DNA of 64,000 bases, from positions 124,001 to 188,000 of the forward strand of contig NZ_VTYQ01000005.1 of NCBI RefSeq assembly GCF_013113835.1. The letters run 5' to 3'. Below, piece after piece: positions 1 through 7,683 of the stretch. How positions within the stretch are numbered: position 1 is the first letter of the stretch; every line of letters starts with the position of its first letter. The stretch comes from Vibrio sp. RE88. Lineage in GTDB: Bacteria; Pseudomonadota; Gammaproteobacteria; Enterobacterales; Vibrionaceae. Below the pieces are notes generated by a model, which saw only the letters and a program-made list of their open reading frames with translations, was not told where the DNA came from and did not search any database. The translations under genes and the position numbers were made by a program.

Positions 1-91
1 GCAACTAATCTACCCCTTTTAAAACCAAGCAGTGTAAGTCGTCAAAACCTAATATGTGTGGCCTCAATAAGTGATAAAGGATGAAATTGCT

Positions 92-2146
92 ATGGTGGCT
101 CCACAACGATATGGCTTGTTTGCCGTTGCCCTTTTGCTGATAGGCTTGATTCAGGTCGTGAGTGAAGAAGTGGTTAAGCAGTGGAAACTGGAAAGCAAAC
201 AACGTCACGCAGAAGAGCGTTTTCTCGGTTATATCGAAGAAGTTCGCCGCACATTACGTCGTTTTGACTACTTGCCTTTCTTAGTCACTAAAGATGAAGC
301 GAGTGTGCGTTTTTTACGTGGTGAGCAACAGCTTTATCGAAAGATTCAGCAGCAACTGCTCCAGCTGGACAAGGCGGCTAACACCAGAGGTTGGTATGTA
401 CTTACCGACAAAGGCACGCTTAAGATTTCAAGTGTTCAATCTAGGCAGCTCGCTGGTGACAGCGCCAAGGAGATCGCGGCCAAAATTCAGCAACATCGTG
501 GCGTGATTTCTCATGTGACCACCCGCCCAAACAGCTCGGATTATTTTATTGCCGCCCCCCTGTACGATGGCGTGACTATCATCGGTATTATCGCGGTCCA
601 GATAGATCTGACTCTTCTAATCGATCAATGGTTTTCACAAGGGGAGGCGATTTTGGCGCACCATCCTGATAGCCAGTTTTTTCTCTCCAGTAACCCTTTC
701 TTTTCATCCACTTGGTTTAATCAGCACTTCGATAGTGGGGAAATGATGGAGTATCGTACCCTGTATGATGGAACGCGTGTTGAAACCTGGCAATTAAAGG
801 AAAAAAGATATTTAGTGCAGTCGGTTACCTTAGATGATCTCAATTGGAGACTGGTGTACCTCACTCCTTTGCAGTCGATGTTACGCACTACACGCTGGAT
901 TAGCGCGAGTGTTGTGGTTGGGTGTTTGATCATCATGCTACTGATGGTGATCAGATATCAACGACATCAGAAAGTGCGTAGCCAACAACGTATACAAAAG
1001 CTGGTGGAGGCTTCTGAGAAAAGGCTGAATGTGATGCTCAGTAAAACTCATGTCGGGTTGATATTGATTGATGAAAGTGGCCATATCCAAGACATTAACC
1101 CGATGGCGAAGAAGTATTTTAGCTTGTCAGATTCGATGACTCGTCATATCAAGGTATGGCAGTTGTTTGACAGCAGCCGTTCGGATTCACCCACGTTAGA
1201 ACTGCTAAGAAACTTCGATAAGCACACCTATTTGGCTGAAATGACGGAAGTAGAAATTTTAGGTCAGCGCAGCGACGGTAGCTGTTTTCCCGTGATGCTC
1301 TCACTCAGCGCCTTACCTTGGCATGAAAGGGGCTATTACCTGTGTACTGTGATTGATATTAGCAAGCGAAAACGCGCTGAAATGGCTTTGAAACAGTCAA
1401 ACCAGATGTTGCAGGTGCGAGTTGAAGAGCGGACGAAAGCACTCGACAATGCTCAGCAAGAGTTGATTGAGTCGAGCAAAATGGTCGCGCTTGGAAGAAT
1501 GTCCAGTGCCATTGTGCATGAACTTAATCAACCACTGACAGGGCTCAGAACGCTATTTTCGAGTAACCAATTGTTGCTTGAGAGAGGTGAAACAGAGTTA
1601 CTGAAAGACAATATGTCATTGGCAATGACGTTATTTGAACGTATGGCGTTGATGACGCGTCAGCTCAAGTCGTTTGCATTTCAGCGACTTGAGGCTCCAC
1701 AGCCTGTGTCACTCAAGGAAGCGTTAGATGAAGTGCTGCAAGTTCATCAAGCGCGCTTGGACAAGGTGGACTTCGAACTTCGTACCGAGAGCGGAGAGCT
1801 GATTGTGCTTGGCGAAGAGGCTAGGCTGCGCCACGTACTAGGAAACTTGGTTGGCAATGCTCTGGATGCCATGGTGGATACTAACTTTCCTCAACTAGAC
1901 ATTGAGGTGAAATGCTCATCGAGTGAAGTAGAAATCAGAATCATCGACAACGGCTGTGGTGTGGAACAAGATAACCTAGAGCGCATGTTTGAGCCTTTCT
2001 ACACCAGCAAAAAAATCGGTGAAGGACTGGGGCTTGGATTAGCAATTGCAGCGAACAATGTCCGTGACATGCAGGGAAGGTTAACTGGGATAAACAATGC
2101 CACAAGCGGGATGACGTTTACGCTGGTTTTACGAAAAGTTTGCTGA
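92..2146 (+). CDS. DctB-type membrane sensor histidine kinase with PAS domain
   Basis: Predicted inner-membrane histidine kinase of about 684 residues. Visible in order: an N-terminal membrane helix (about residues 7-25), a periplasmic sensing region of roughly 250 residues like those of DctB-family kinases, a second helix near 275-295 followed by basic residues, a PAS domain (about 310-430), a short coiled coil, the phospho-acceptor helix with VHELNQPL (His near 476), and an ATPase domain with N box GNLVGNALDAM, G1 box DNGCGV and G2 box GLGLGLAIA. VHELNQPL is typical of the DctB/FixL subgroup, whose partners are often sigma54-dependent regulators. The ATG at 92 is preferred because AAAGGA lies at 76-81; an in-frame GTG at 71 has no ribosome site. 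The next gene is convergent, so the response regulator must lie left of the window or elsewhere. Ligand unknown; C4-dicarboxylate sensing is only a family-based guess. Confidence 0.85.
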   Translation: MVAPQRYGLFAVALLLIGLIQVVSEEVVKQWKLESKQRHAEERFLGYIEEVRRTLRRFDYLPFLVTKDEASVRFLRGEQQLYRKIQQQLLQLDKAANTRGWYVLTDKGTLKISSVQSRQLAGDSAKEIAAKIQQHRGVISHVTTRPNSSDYFIAAPLYDGVTIIGIIAVQIDLTLLIDQWFSQGEAILAHHPDSQFFLSSNPFFSSTWFNQHFDSGEMMEYRTLYDGTRVETWQLKEKRYLVQSVTLDDLNWRLVYLTPLQSMLRTTRWISASVVVGCLIIMLLMVIRYQRHQKVRSQQRIQKLVEASEKRLNVMLSKTHVGLILIDESGHIQDINPMAKKYFSLSDSMTRHIKVWQLFDSSRSDSPTLELLRNFDKHTYLAEMTEVEILGQRSDGSCFPVMLSLSALPWHERGYYLCTVIDISKRKRAEMALKQSNQMLQVRVEERTKALDNAQQELIESSKMVALGRMSSAIVHELNQPLTGLRTLFSSNQLLLERGETELLKDNMSLAMTLFERMALMTRQLKSFAFQRLEAPQPVSLKEALDEVLQVHQARLDKVDFELRTESGELIVLGEEARLRHVLGNLVGNALDAMVDTNFPQLDIEVKCSSSEVEIRIIDNGCGVEQDNLERMFEPFYTSKKIGEGLGLGLAIAANNVRDMQGRLTGINNATSGMTFTLVLRKVC

Positions 2147-2162
2147 CTGGAGGGGTAATACC

Positions 2163-2185
2163 AAGCCTGCTCAGTCAGCAGGCTT
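2163..2185 (+). terminator. hairpin after the histidine kinase
   Basis: A perfect 9-bp stem (AAGCCTGCT/AGCAGGCTT) with a 5-nt loop lies 17 bp after the kinase stop and 22 bp before the convergent gene's stop. The T-run is short, so termination may be weak or shared by both strands. Confidence 0.55.
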
Positions 2186-2207
2186 GTTGAAGGTGTGGTC
2201 TCGTTGA

Positions 2208-2957
2208 TCAGCGTTGGAGCAACTCAATGACTTGGTAAGTTTGGATACCTGCGAGTACGCCTTGCTCCCAACCCCCTTCCACCAGAGTTGAGGCATGTTG
2301 TTTCATCGCAGCAGCAACGCCACCATTAAAGTGCGCATCAACTCCAGCTTGATCAGCGAAGAAGTCTACGATGCCGAAGCGATCATCGCCAAAATGTAAG
2401 GCAAACCAATGGAGTGTGCCGGGTTCTTGCGTTGTTACGATATGAGCGCCTTGCTTGAGTAATTCCGCGAGCTTTTGTTCTTGACCTGGCTTTGCCTTCA
2501 AGGGGATAAAAGTGGCAATCTTGATACTTTCCTGCCTATTTTTGCCGACTTTTGAAGCAATAATATCGGCATTGTGGATGTTAGGTAGCACACCGTCGTT
2601 CCATCCACCTTTAACTAGTGTCGCAGCACTTTCACTCAGTGCTTTCGGAATTTTCCCAGCGAAATGCGCATCCTGAGCGGCTTGAGAGCCAAAGGCGTCG
2701 AAGATGACAAAGGTGTTTTTATCTTCGGTTTGAAGTGCAGACCAGAACAGTGTGTCAGGTTCGTTGTCCTTAACAAGCTGTGCACCAACCGAAAGGAAGT
2801 CAGCAAGGGCGGTGTTTTGTCCCTTTTGAGCTGTAAGCTCGATAACACTTGCTCTTGTATGAGTGTGTTCCGTGGTTGCAGCGTTTGCTCCCATGGTTAC
2901 TGCTAGAATCGAAAGGGCAGAGCAAACACGGCTGATTGTATTGAGTGGTTTTAACAT
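2208..2957 (-). CDS. exported protein with two tandem ABM (ferredoxin-like) domains
   Basis: A 249-residue protein with an N-terminal signal peptide (hydrophobic stretch, cleavage near ANA-AT, residue 26), so probably periplasmic or secreted. Two homologous halves (about 33-130 and 143-245) each carry the antibiotic-biosynthesis-monooxygenase-like pattern: a starting beta strand, GQ..L..LL..GA..V, an EP.TL.W motif, a D.F..Q...DAHF motif and a LV.GGW...VL ending. These folds usually dimerise, and here the dimer would be made within one chain. ABM proteins range from quinol monooxygenases to heme-degrading enzymes and to proteins with no known activity; the catalytic role here is unknown. AGAGG sits 8 bp before the ATG. 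Monocistronic and convergent with the kinase. Confidence 0.75.
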   Translation of the reverse strand: MLKPLNTISRVCSALSILAVTMGANAATTEHTHTRASVIELTAQKGQNTALADFLSVGAQLVKDNEPDTLFWSALQTEDKNTFVIFDAFGSQAAQDAHFAGKIPKALSESAATLVKGGWNDGVLPNIHNADIIASKVGKNRQESIKIATFIPLKAKPGQEQKLAELLKQGAHIVTTQEPGTLHWFALHFGDDRFGIVDFFADQAGVDAHFNGGVAAAMKQHASTLVEGGWEQGVLAGIQTYQVIELLQR

Positions 2958-3127
2958 TTGATAGACCTCTTCAAGTTAGGTGGATTTGTTCGACTTGAAG
3001 CAAAGTATACTTGTCAGTATTTTTGGATAAATGCAGTCAAAACTGATTTATAGTCTCAACTAACAGAACAATAAGAACAAGAAAACCCCAAGGATACATC
3101 TTTTGTTGATAGTTGGAGTTTGGCTCT

Positions 3128-3847
3128 TCAGATGAGTGGCTGTGGCTTATCAAAAAGATAGCCTTGTGCGAGGTCGATGTTAAGCTGCTGCGCCATATCG
3201 AGTTGCGCTGGTTCTTCAATCCCCTCTGCCAAAACCGCGCCGCCGTAATCATGAACCGCTGTGACGACGGTTTTAATCTCATCAACCAGAGTAGAATCAA
3301 ACGTAAGCCTGCTGACGATTTTGATGCACAGTTTAACCACCTCTGGCTTAACTTCATCGATCAGCGCCAAATCAAAGAATCCGCAGCCAACGTCGTCAAG
3401 CCAGAACTGATAGCCCCGCTTTCTCAATTGAGCCATTCGTTGTTTTATTGGCTGCCAGTCCTGTATCGGTAAGTGTTCGGTGAGCTCGATCTTAATTTTT
3501 TCGGCGAGCGGGTAGTGGCTGAGTATCTGAAATACGGCCTCATCTAACAATAAATTGGGAGCGAGGTTAACGGTGAAACACCCTCTCGGAGCGTGGGAAG
3601 CAATGTTTTCAAGATGAACGTCGAGGATGACAATTTCCAATTGCTTGCTGAGTTTCTGTGATTGAGCCGCAGCAAACAATTGATCGGGGCGATGCCACAA
3701 GGAGTCTGAAGGACCACGAACCAAAGCTTCATGTCCATAGATAGTTTGGTTCTTAAGATCTCTAATAGATTGAACATATGATGATAGTGAACGCTCACTT
3801 ATGATGTCACTCAGTGAGACAGAAACACTCGTATCAATTTGATTCAT
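3128..3847 (-). CDS. stand-alone EAL domain protein (putative c-di-GMP phosphodiesterase)
   Basis: A 239-residue protein that is almost entirely an EAL domain, without membrane segments, PAS or GGDEF. Metal- and substrate-binding signatures are visible: HEALVRG (the EAL glutamate), FTVNLAP (Asn), IELTEHLP (Glu), WLDDVGCG (both Asp of the DDFG motif), VKLC (the Lys of KID retained, but its Asp replaced by Cys), AEGIEE (Glu) and AQGYLF (Gln). Most catalytic residues are therefore present and activity is plausible, hydrolysing cyclic-di-GMP to pGpG. AAGGAG lies 9 bp before the ATG. It starts 37 bp after the chemoreceptor gene stop on the same strand with no terminator between, so it is read as the third gene of the nrtS-receptor-EAL operon. 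Whether it senses anything itself cannot be seen. Confidence 0.85.
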   Translation of the reverse strand: MNQIDTSVSVSLSDIISERSLSSYVQSIRDLKNQTIYGHEALVRGPSDSLWHRPDQLFAAAQSQKLSKQLEIVILDVHLENIASHAPRGCFTVNLAPNLLLDEAVFQILSHYPLAEKIKIELTEHLPIQDWQPIKQRMAQLRKRGYQFWLDDVGCGFFDLALIDEVKPEVVKLCIKIVSRLTFDSTLVDEIKTVVTAVHDYGGAVLAEGIEEPAQLDMAQQLNIDLAQGYLFDKPQPLI

Positions 3848-3884
3848 GTGGCGCTTCTCCTTGTTTGCTCACACGCTAACGGCG

Positions 3885-4814
3885 TTAAGCACTTCCCTTC
3901 CGGTCTGTGTGACCACTCAGTTCCAAATAAGATAAAGAGTTGACGATTTGTTCCGCAAGTTCATGGTTATTACCTGAAAGGCTGATTGAGAGTTTGGTGT
4001 CTTCAACTAGGGCTTCCATGTTTTGTTTAACTGTATTGGAATCGGATAGCTGAGCTTCAATGGCATCCATGATGGTTTTGGAGGAAGTTTTACTTTCAAG
4101 CGACATATCCATCAGATTCTGCATTTTATGCATGGTGTCTTTGGTGACTTCTGAGCTGAGAATAATGACGTCCTCGACCTCTTTTTGTTTGTTGAAAATG
4201 CTGTCTGATATCTTCGAAATCGACGCCATTTCAGTATCAATACTCTCGGCGGACTGATTCGCCGTATTCGCTAACTGACGGACTTCGTCTGCTACTACCG
4301 CAAAACCACGACCGTGCTCCCCAGCTCTAGCGGCTTCAATCGCGGCATTAAGCGCTAACAGGTTCGTCTGTGCAGCGATGCCTTTGATGGAATCCACCAA
4401 TTGGGTAACGTTCTTGTTGATTTCATCTAATGATTCAAGAAGGTCACTGAACTGACAGATTTTTTCCTTAGAAACCAGCACCTGCTCTTCCAAAACCTCT
4501 AGCTTATCGATGGTATTGGCGGCGGTTTCCGCTGTTTGGCTGGAATACTGGTGGCTCTCACAGGACAGTTTATTGATGCTTTCTGATTGCTCGATAAAGT
4601 GATTGACCAATTCGTAGCTTTGCTCAATAGATTCAGCGCGACTTCGTGACGCTTTATGGACATTGGCCGCATTGACGTGAATTTTCTTGGCATAGTCAGT
4701 GGGATCATTTTGTTTGAACAGAGAGTACTTTTCAGAGATTTTCTCCAGTTCTGCAAGATGGTTAGTTTGAACCTCGACAATATCCGGTGACGGTTTTTTA
4801 AAGGAAAATTTCAT
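3885..4814 (-). CDS. soluble methyl-accepting chemotaxis protein
   Basis: A 309-residue cytoplasmic chemoreceptor. There is no membrane helix and no HAMP domain. The first 90 residues are mostly helical with no recognised sensing domain, followed by the coiled-coil signalling domain whose tip is highly conserved ([20 protein letters not shown] at about 151-170, tip Glu 166) and which contacts CheA and CheW. The C-terminus ends in DRKGSA, without a CheR-tethering pentapeptide. The ATG at 4814 overlaps the nrtS stop as ATGA, which decides the start; a TTG 63 nt upstream is in frame but has no support. The input signal is unknown; coupling to NrtS suggests nitrate or nitrite, but that is inference. 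Confidence 0.85.
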   Translation of the reverse strand: MKFSFKKPSPDIVEVQTNHLAELEKISEKYSLFKQNDPTDYAKKIHVNAANVHKASRSRAESIEQSYELVNHFIEQSESINKLSCESHQYSSQTAETAANTIDKLEVLEEQVLVSKEKICQFSDLLESLDEINKNVTQLVDSIKGIAAQTNLLALNAAIEAARAGEHGRGFAVVADEVRQLANTANQSAESIDTEMASISKISDSIFNKQKEVEDVIILSSEVTKDTMHKMQNLMDMSLESKTSSKTIMDAIEAQLSDSNTVKQNMEALVEDTKLSISLSGNNHELAEQIVNSLSYLELSGHTDRKGSA

Positions 4815-5056
4815 GATTGGGCAGCCTTTTTTCGAGATTGAAGCGTTGCAGAAACACTTGCTTGGGTCGACACACAAAATGGTACGCAGTAAGTCATTAA
4901 GATCTTGATGATCAGTGTTGCGTCAACGTTGCTAGAGAGCAGTTTGTCACCGTGATTGATGAACATAAGAATAGTGCCAACTATAAGAGAAACCTTTAGC
5001 GAGCGTTTTAGTATCGTGGGTTCGCCTGCGGTTTTAATGAACTGAGCTAGATACAT
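4811..5056 (-). CDS. nrtS: NrtS-type small nitrate/nitrite transporter
   Basis: An 81-residue membrane protein with two predicted helices: one around [18 protein letters not shown] (about 20-37) and one around [18 protein letters not shown] (about 51-68). The INHGD motif, then KIL.TY.VP.CV, match the NrtS family, described in cyanobacteria as a bispecific nitrate/nitrite transporter made of very small subunits. The start at 5056 is chosen because AGAGG lies 6 bp upstream; longer in-frame versions reach 5176 without a ribosome site and would run through the palindrome at 5107-5122. The last codon and stop overlap the next start as ATGA, so translation of the chemoreceptor is probably coupled to nrtS. 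Family call is from memory of the motif; function here is not shown by sequence alone. Confidence 0.7.
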   Translation of the reverse strand: MYLAQFIKTAGEPTILKRSLKVSLIVGTILMFINHGDKLLSSNVDATLIIKILMTYCVPFCVSTQASVSATLQSRKKAAQS

Positions 5057-5481
5057 CTGCAACCTCTGTTTGGATGAATTATTGTCCTGATGAATCATAT
5101 ACCTTGTTGAACGATCGTTCAAATTGATAGTAGTGATCAACGACAACTTACGCAAAGCTAATTGCTGCATATTCAATAGCTAAAGGTTCTATGTAGCGTT
5201 GAAATAGTTTGTCGAACTGACTGTTTGATATCGGTAATTGAAAGCCCTTAACCCTCATCAAGCTGACGACGGTATCGTGAAAGATGGAGGAACGATCAAC
5301 GGTATTTTTTCAGGCTTAAATACGATTAAATTTTTGCTAACTATGAATACTTACAATGACTTAGGAAGGTGTTGTTAACTTTATTAATAGTGTGATCGGT
5401 ATAAAAATTTGAGTGTAAATAAGGAGCATTATGCAATTACGATGATACATTCGTCGCAATTATGAAACAGTGGTAAAGGAT
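5057..5481. other. intergenic region between divergent nrtS operon and chemoreceptor
   Basis: This 425-bp divergent spacer holds the palindrome at 5107-5122 near nrtS and, at the other end, AAGGAG (5421-5426) leading into an ATG at 5431 whose reading frame hits TGA at 5443-5445. The middle is AT-rich with no recognised gene; promoters for both directions must lie here but none could be assigned reliably. Confidence 0.6.
5107..5122. promoter_or_regulatory. 16-bp perfect palindrome upstream of nrtS (operator candidate)
   Basis: TTGAACGATCGTTCAA is a perfect inverted repeat centred 58 bp before the nrtS ATG, in non-coding sequence. Symmetric sites with a GAACG/CGTTC core resemble operators of TetR-family repressors. 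No TetR gene is in the window, so the cognate regulator is unknown. Confidence 0.5.
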
Positions 5482-7395
5482 ATGAGTGTTTTAAACAGTT
5501 TTAAGGGCAGGATCGTTGCTGTTGTCATTCTCTTACTGACAACATCACTTACGGTTTCTAGCTTCCTTTCTTACAGGCAAATTTCTTCGTCTATTCACGA
5601 GCGAGTTAATGAATACTCGATGCTAAAAATCAGCACAACCAGCGATACGATCTTAACTTGGATTGACTCGATAAAGTCCGGGCTGGTGGCGAATGCGCCT
5701 GATTTTGTTCCAGACTACGACGATGACCAAATCTTATTGATGATCAGACAGATCGCAAACACCTCTCCTGCATCGGATATTCTGGTTGGCTACGAAGATG
5801 GTCGTTCTTATGGCAATAACAGTGGTAAGCGAGATTTAGCCAAGTATGACCCGCGTACACGTGACTGGTACCAACTTGCGAAGCGGAAGCGCGGTACGAT
5901 TGTCACGGAAATCTACAGTGATGCTTTGACCAAGAGTCTGATGGTGAGTGTTGCAGAACCTTTTTACGCGCAAGGTCAGCTTAAAGGGGTCTTGCTGGCC
6001 GATATCGAATTGAGTTTATTGGATGAGCTGGTCAGAAAAGCGCCTTTCCCAGGTGCGATGATGGGTCTATATGACCACAACAGCCTGACAATTGCATCTA
6101 ACGGCGAAGTAGATGTTCCCGGTGAAACGAAACTGTATGATTTTGCGGAATTAAATCCATTAACTGATGCCTTGTTGTCTCAGCCCACTGGGATGATGGA
6201 TTACAGTTTAGGAGGCATTGAGAAGGTGGCTTTCTTCCAGACAATTCAATTGGATGAGAACAACAGCTGGCATTTGTTGGTCGGGGTGAACAAATCCATT
6301 GCTTATGCCCAAGTTGATGACGCACTGCAAAATTCACTCTACACAGCACTGGTGTTACTTGTTGTCGCTTTTATCATCTTGTTCGTCATTCTCAATTATG
6401 CCTATCGTCCAATTCTGGCGTTGAAGAGTACTGTCCTCGATTTGTCACAGGGGAATGGTGACTTAACACGTCGCCTTGAAGTCAAAACCGACGATGACTT
6501 AGGCCAGATAGCTCAGGCAGTGAATACCTTCATTGGTAACCTGCAGTCGATGATGCTGGAAGTGTCGAAATCGTCCAATCAAATTTCAGACAACATTGAG
6601 CTGTTAAAATCGCAGACCGACAGCAATGCTCAAGTGCTGACATCTCATGCGATGGAAACTACCCAAGTGGTAACGGCGATGAATGAAATGAGCTCAACAG
6701 CCGAAAGTGTTGCACAAAGTGCATCTCAAACCGCAGAATTTACACGCGTCACCAATGATGAAGCCGAGCAGTCGAAACTGGTCGTCGCCAGTGCCGTTCG
6801 CAGTGTTGCTGACTTGATCGATGAAGTTGAGTCGATGGCGAAAAGTATTCAAGCTATGAACGAAGATTCGCAGAAGATAGGCTCTGTGTTAATGGTGATC
6901 GGTGAGATTGCTGATCAAACCAATCTATTAGCACTGAACGCGGCGATTGAAGCGGCGCGAGCAGGTGAGCAAGGGCGTGGATTCGCAGTGGTTGCGGACG
7001 AGGTTCGCGCTTTGGCAGCCCGCACTCAACAAAGCACCTCTGAAATCAACAATATGCTGGATAACCTTAACGAGGGCACCAGAACGGTTGTTAAAGCGAT
7101 GGATGACACTAAGCAGCGTTGTCAGGAAACCGCTGAGACGACAGAAAATGTCAATGAGAGTCTGGATCGTATGGTTAACTCTATCGTGCGTATAAATGAT
7201 CTTGGACTTGAAATCGCGACAGCAGCAAGCCAGCAAAATGCAGTGACAGAAGAAGTCAGCCGCAATATGACGACGATTCAAAGCATGGTTGACGAGCTGA
7301 CTAGTAATGGCTCACAAACGATGGACAGCACCACTGGCTTGGCTAACAACAACCAACAGCTTTCACAGATAGTCGGTCAGTTTAAACTGCGCTAG
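5482..7395 (+). CDS. transmembrane methyl-accepting chemotaxis protein with Cache sensor
   Basis: About 637 residues. Membrane helix 1 (about 8-29), a periplasmic double-Cache region (about 35-275) with the characteristic PRTRDWYQLA motif, membrane helix 2 (about 281-304), a HAMP domain starting near YRPILALKSTV and including GDLTRRLEV, then the cytoplasmic signalling coiled coil with tip [20 protein letters not shown]. Such receptors bind small molecules, often amino or organic acids, outside the membrane and control CheA. The start is uncertain. AAAGGA ends only 1 nt before the ATG at 5482, while the best ribosome site (AAGGAG at 5421) feeds an in-frame ATG at 5431 that meets TGA four codons later; a GTG at 5470 is also in frame. 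Divergent from nrtS; followed by a strong terminator. Confidence 0.9.
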   Translation: MSVLNSFKGRIVAVVILLLTTSLTVSSFLSYRQISSSIHERVNEYSMLKISTTSDTILTWIDSIKSGLVANAPDFVPDYDDDQILLMIRQIANTSPASDILVGYEDGRSYGNNSGKRDLAKYDPRTRDWYQLAKRKRGTIVTEIYSDALTKSLMVSVAEPFYAQGQLKGVLLADIELSLLDELVRKAPFPGAMMGLYDHNSLTIASNGEVDVPGETKLYDFAELNPLTDALLSQPTGMMDYSLGGIEKVAFFQTIQLDENNSWHLLVGVNKSIAYAQVDDALQNSLYTALVLLVVAFIILFVILNYAYRPILALKSTVLDLSQGNGDLTRRLEVKTDDDLGQIAQAVNTFIGNLQSMMLEVSKSSNQISDNIELLKSQTDSNAQVLTSHAMETTQVVTAMNEMSSTAESVAQSASQTAEFTRVTNDEAEQSKLVVASAVRSVADLIDEVESMAKSIQAMNEDSQKIGSVLMVIGEIADQTNLLALNAAIEAARAGEQGRGFAVVADEVRALAARTQQSTSEINNMLDNLNEGTRTVVKAMDDTKQRCQETAETTENVNESLDRMVNSIVRINDLGLEIATAASQQNAVTEEVSRNMTTIQSMVDELTSNGSQTMDSTTGLANNNQQLSQIVGQFKLR

Positions 7396-7423
7396 TACTG
7401 GTTAAGCCCAGTTCTATTATTCT

Positions 7424-7450
7424 AAAGCCGCCACTGAGGCGGCTTTTTTA
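7424..7450 (+). terminator. rho-independent terminator after the Cache chemoreceptor
   Basis: A 9-bp stem AAAGCCGCC/GGCGGCTTT with loop ACTGA and a run of T residues follows the chemoreceptor stop. Confidence 0.9.
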
Positions 7451-7517
7451 TTGTTAGCCTATGGTGAGTTGAGCTAACGAGGCGTAACACGATAAGGGAT
7501 ACAAATAGCCAAAAACA

Positions 7518-7543
7518 AAAAAGAGAGCCGAAGCTCTCTTTTT
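7518..7543 (-). terminator. terminator of the tRNA-Pro gene
   Basis: AAAAAGAGAGC paired with GCTCTCTTTTT around loop CGAA, with further A residues at 7511-7517 giving a T-rich tail on the minus strand. It lies just past the tRNA 3' end. Confidence 0.8.
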
Positions 7544-7553
7544 CTAGGTGTAA

Positions 7554-7630
7554 TGGTCGGACTGACTGGATTTGAACCAGCGACCCCCGACACCCCATGA
7601 CGGTGCGCTACCAAGCTGCGCTACAGTCCG
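7554..7630 (-). tRNA. tRNA-Pro (GGG anticodon)
   Basis: The minus strand folds as a 77-nt tRNA: 7-bp acceptor stem CGGACTG/CAGTCCG, D arm with AGCGCAGCTTGGTAGCGC, anticodon loop ATGGGGT with GGG at 34-36, T loop GGTTCAAATCC, and an encoded CCA end. The body closely resembles the enterobacterial proline GGG isoacceptor. It is a single tRNA gene with its own terminator; no integrated element is seen next to it. Confidence 0.95.
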
Positions 7631-7683
7631 ATGCCAATAATCTAACCATAATTTACGACGAGGTCAATTACTAAGGCTCTGAT

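Noticed and set aside
1..84. possible 3' end of an upstream gene (frame 1 open to TGA 82-84; frame 2 stop at 20-22)
   Set aside because: Too short to recognise any family; both readings are compatible with chance.
3113..3472. 119-codon frame on the plus strand
   Set aside because: It is antisense to the EAL gene, whose motifs are clear; it has no ribosome site or family features.
5057..5176. N-terminal extension of NrtS
   Set aside because: The frame is open but has no ribosome site, runs through the palindrome and is not membrane-like; the start at 5056 has AGAGG.
7554..7630. integration site of a mobile element at tRNA-Pro
   Set aside because: No integrase, no repeated tRNA 3' end and conserved backbone genes on both sides.
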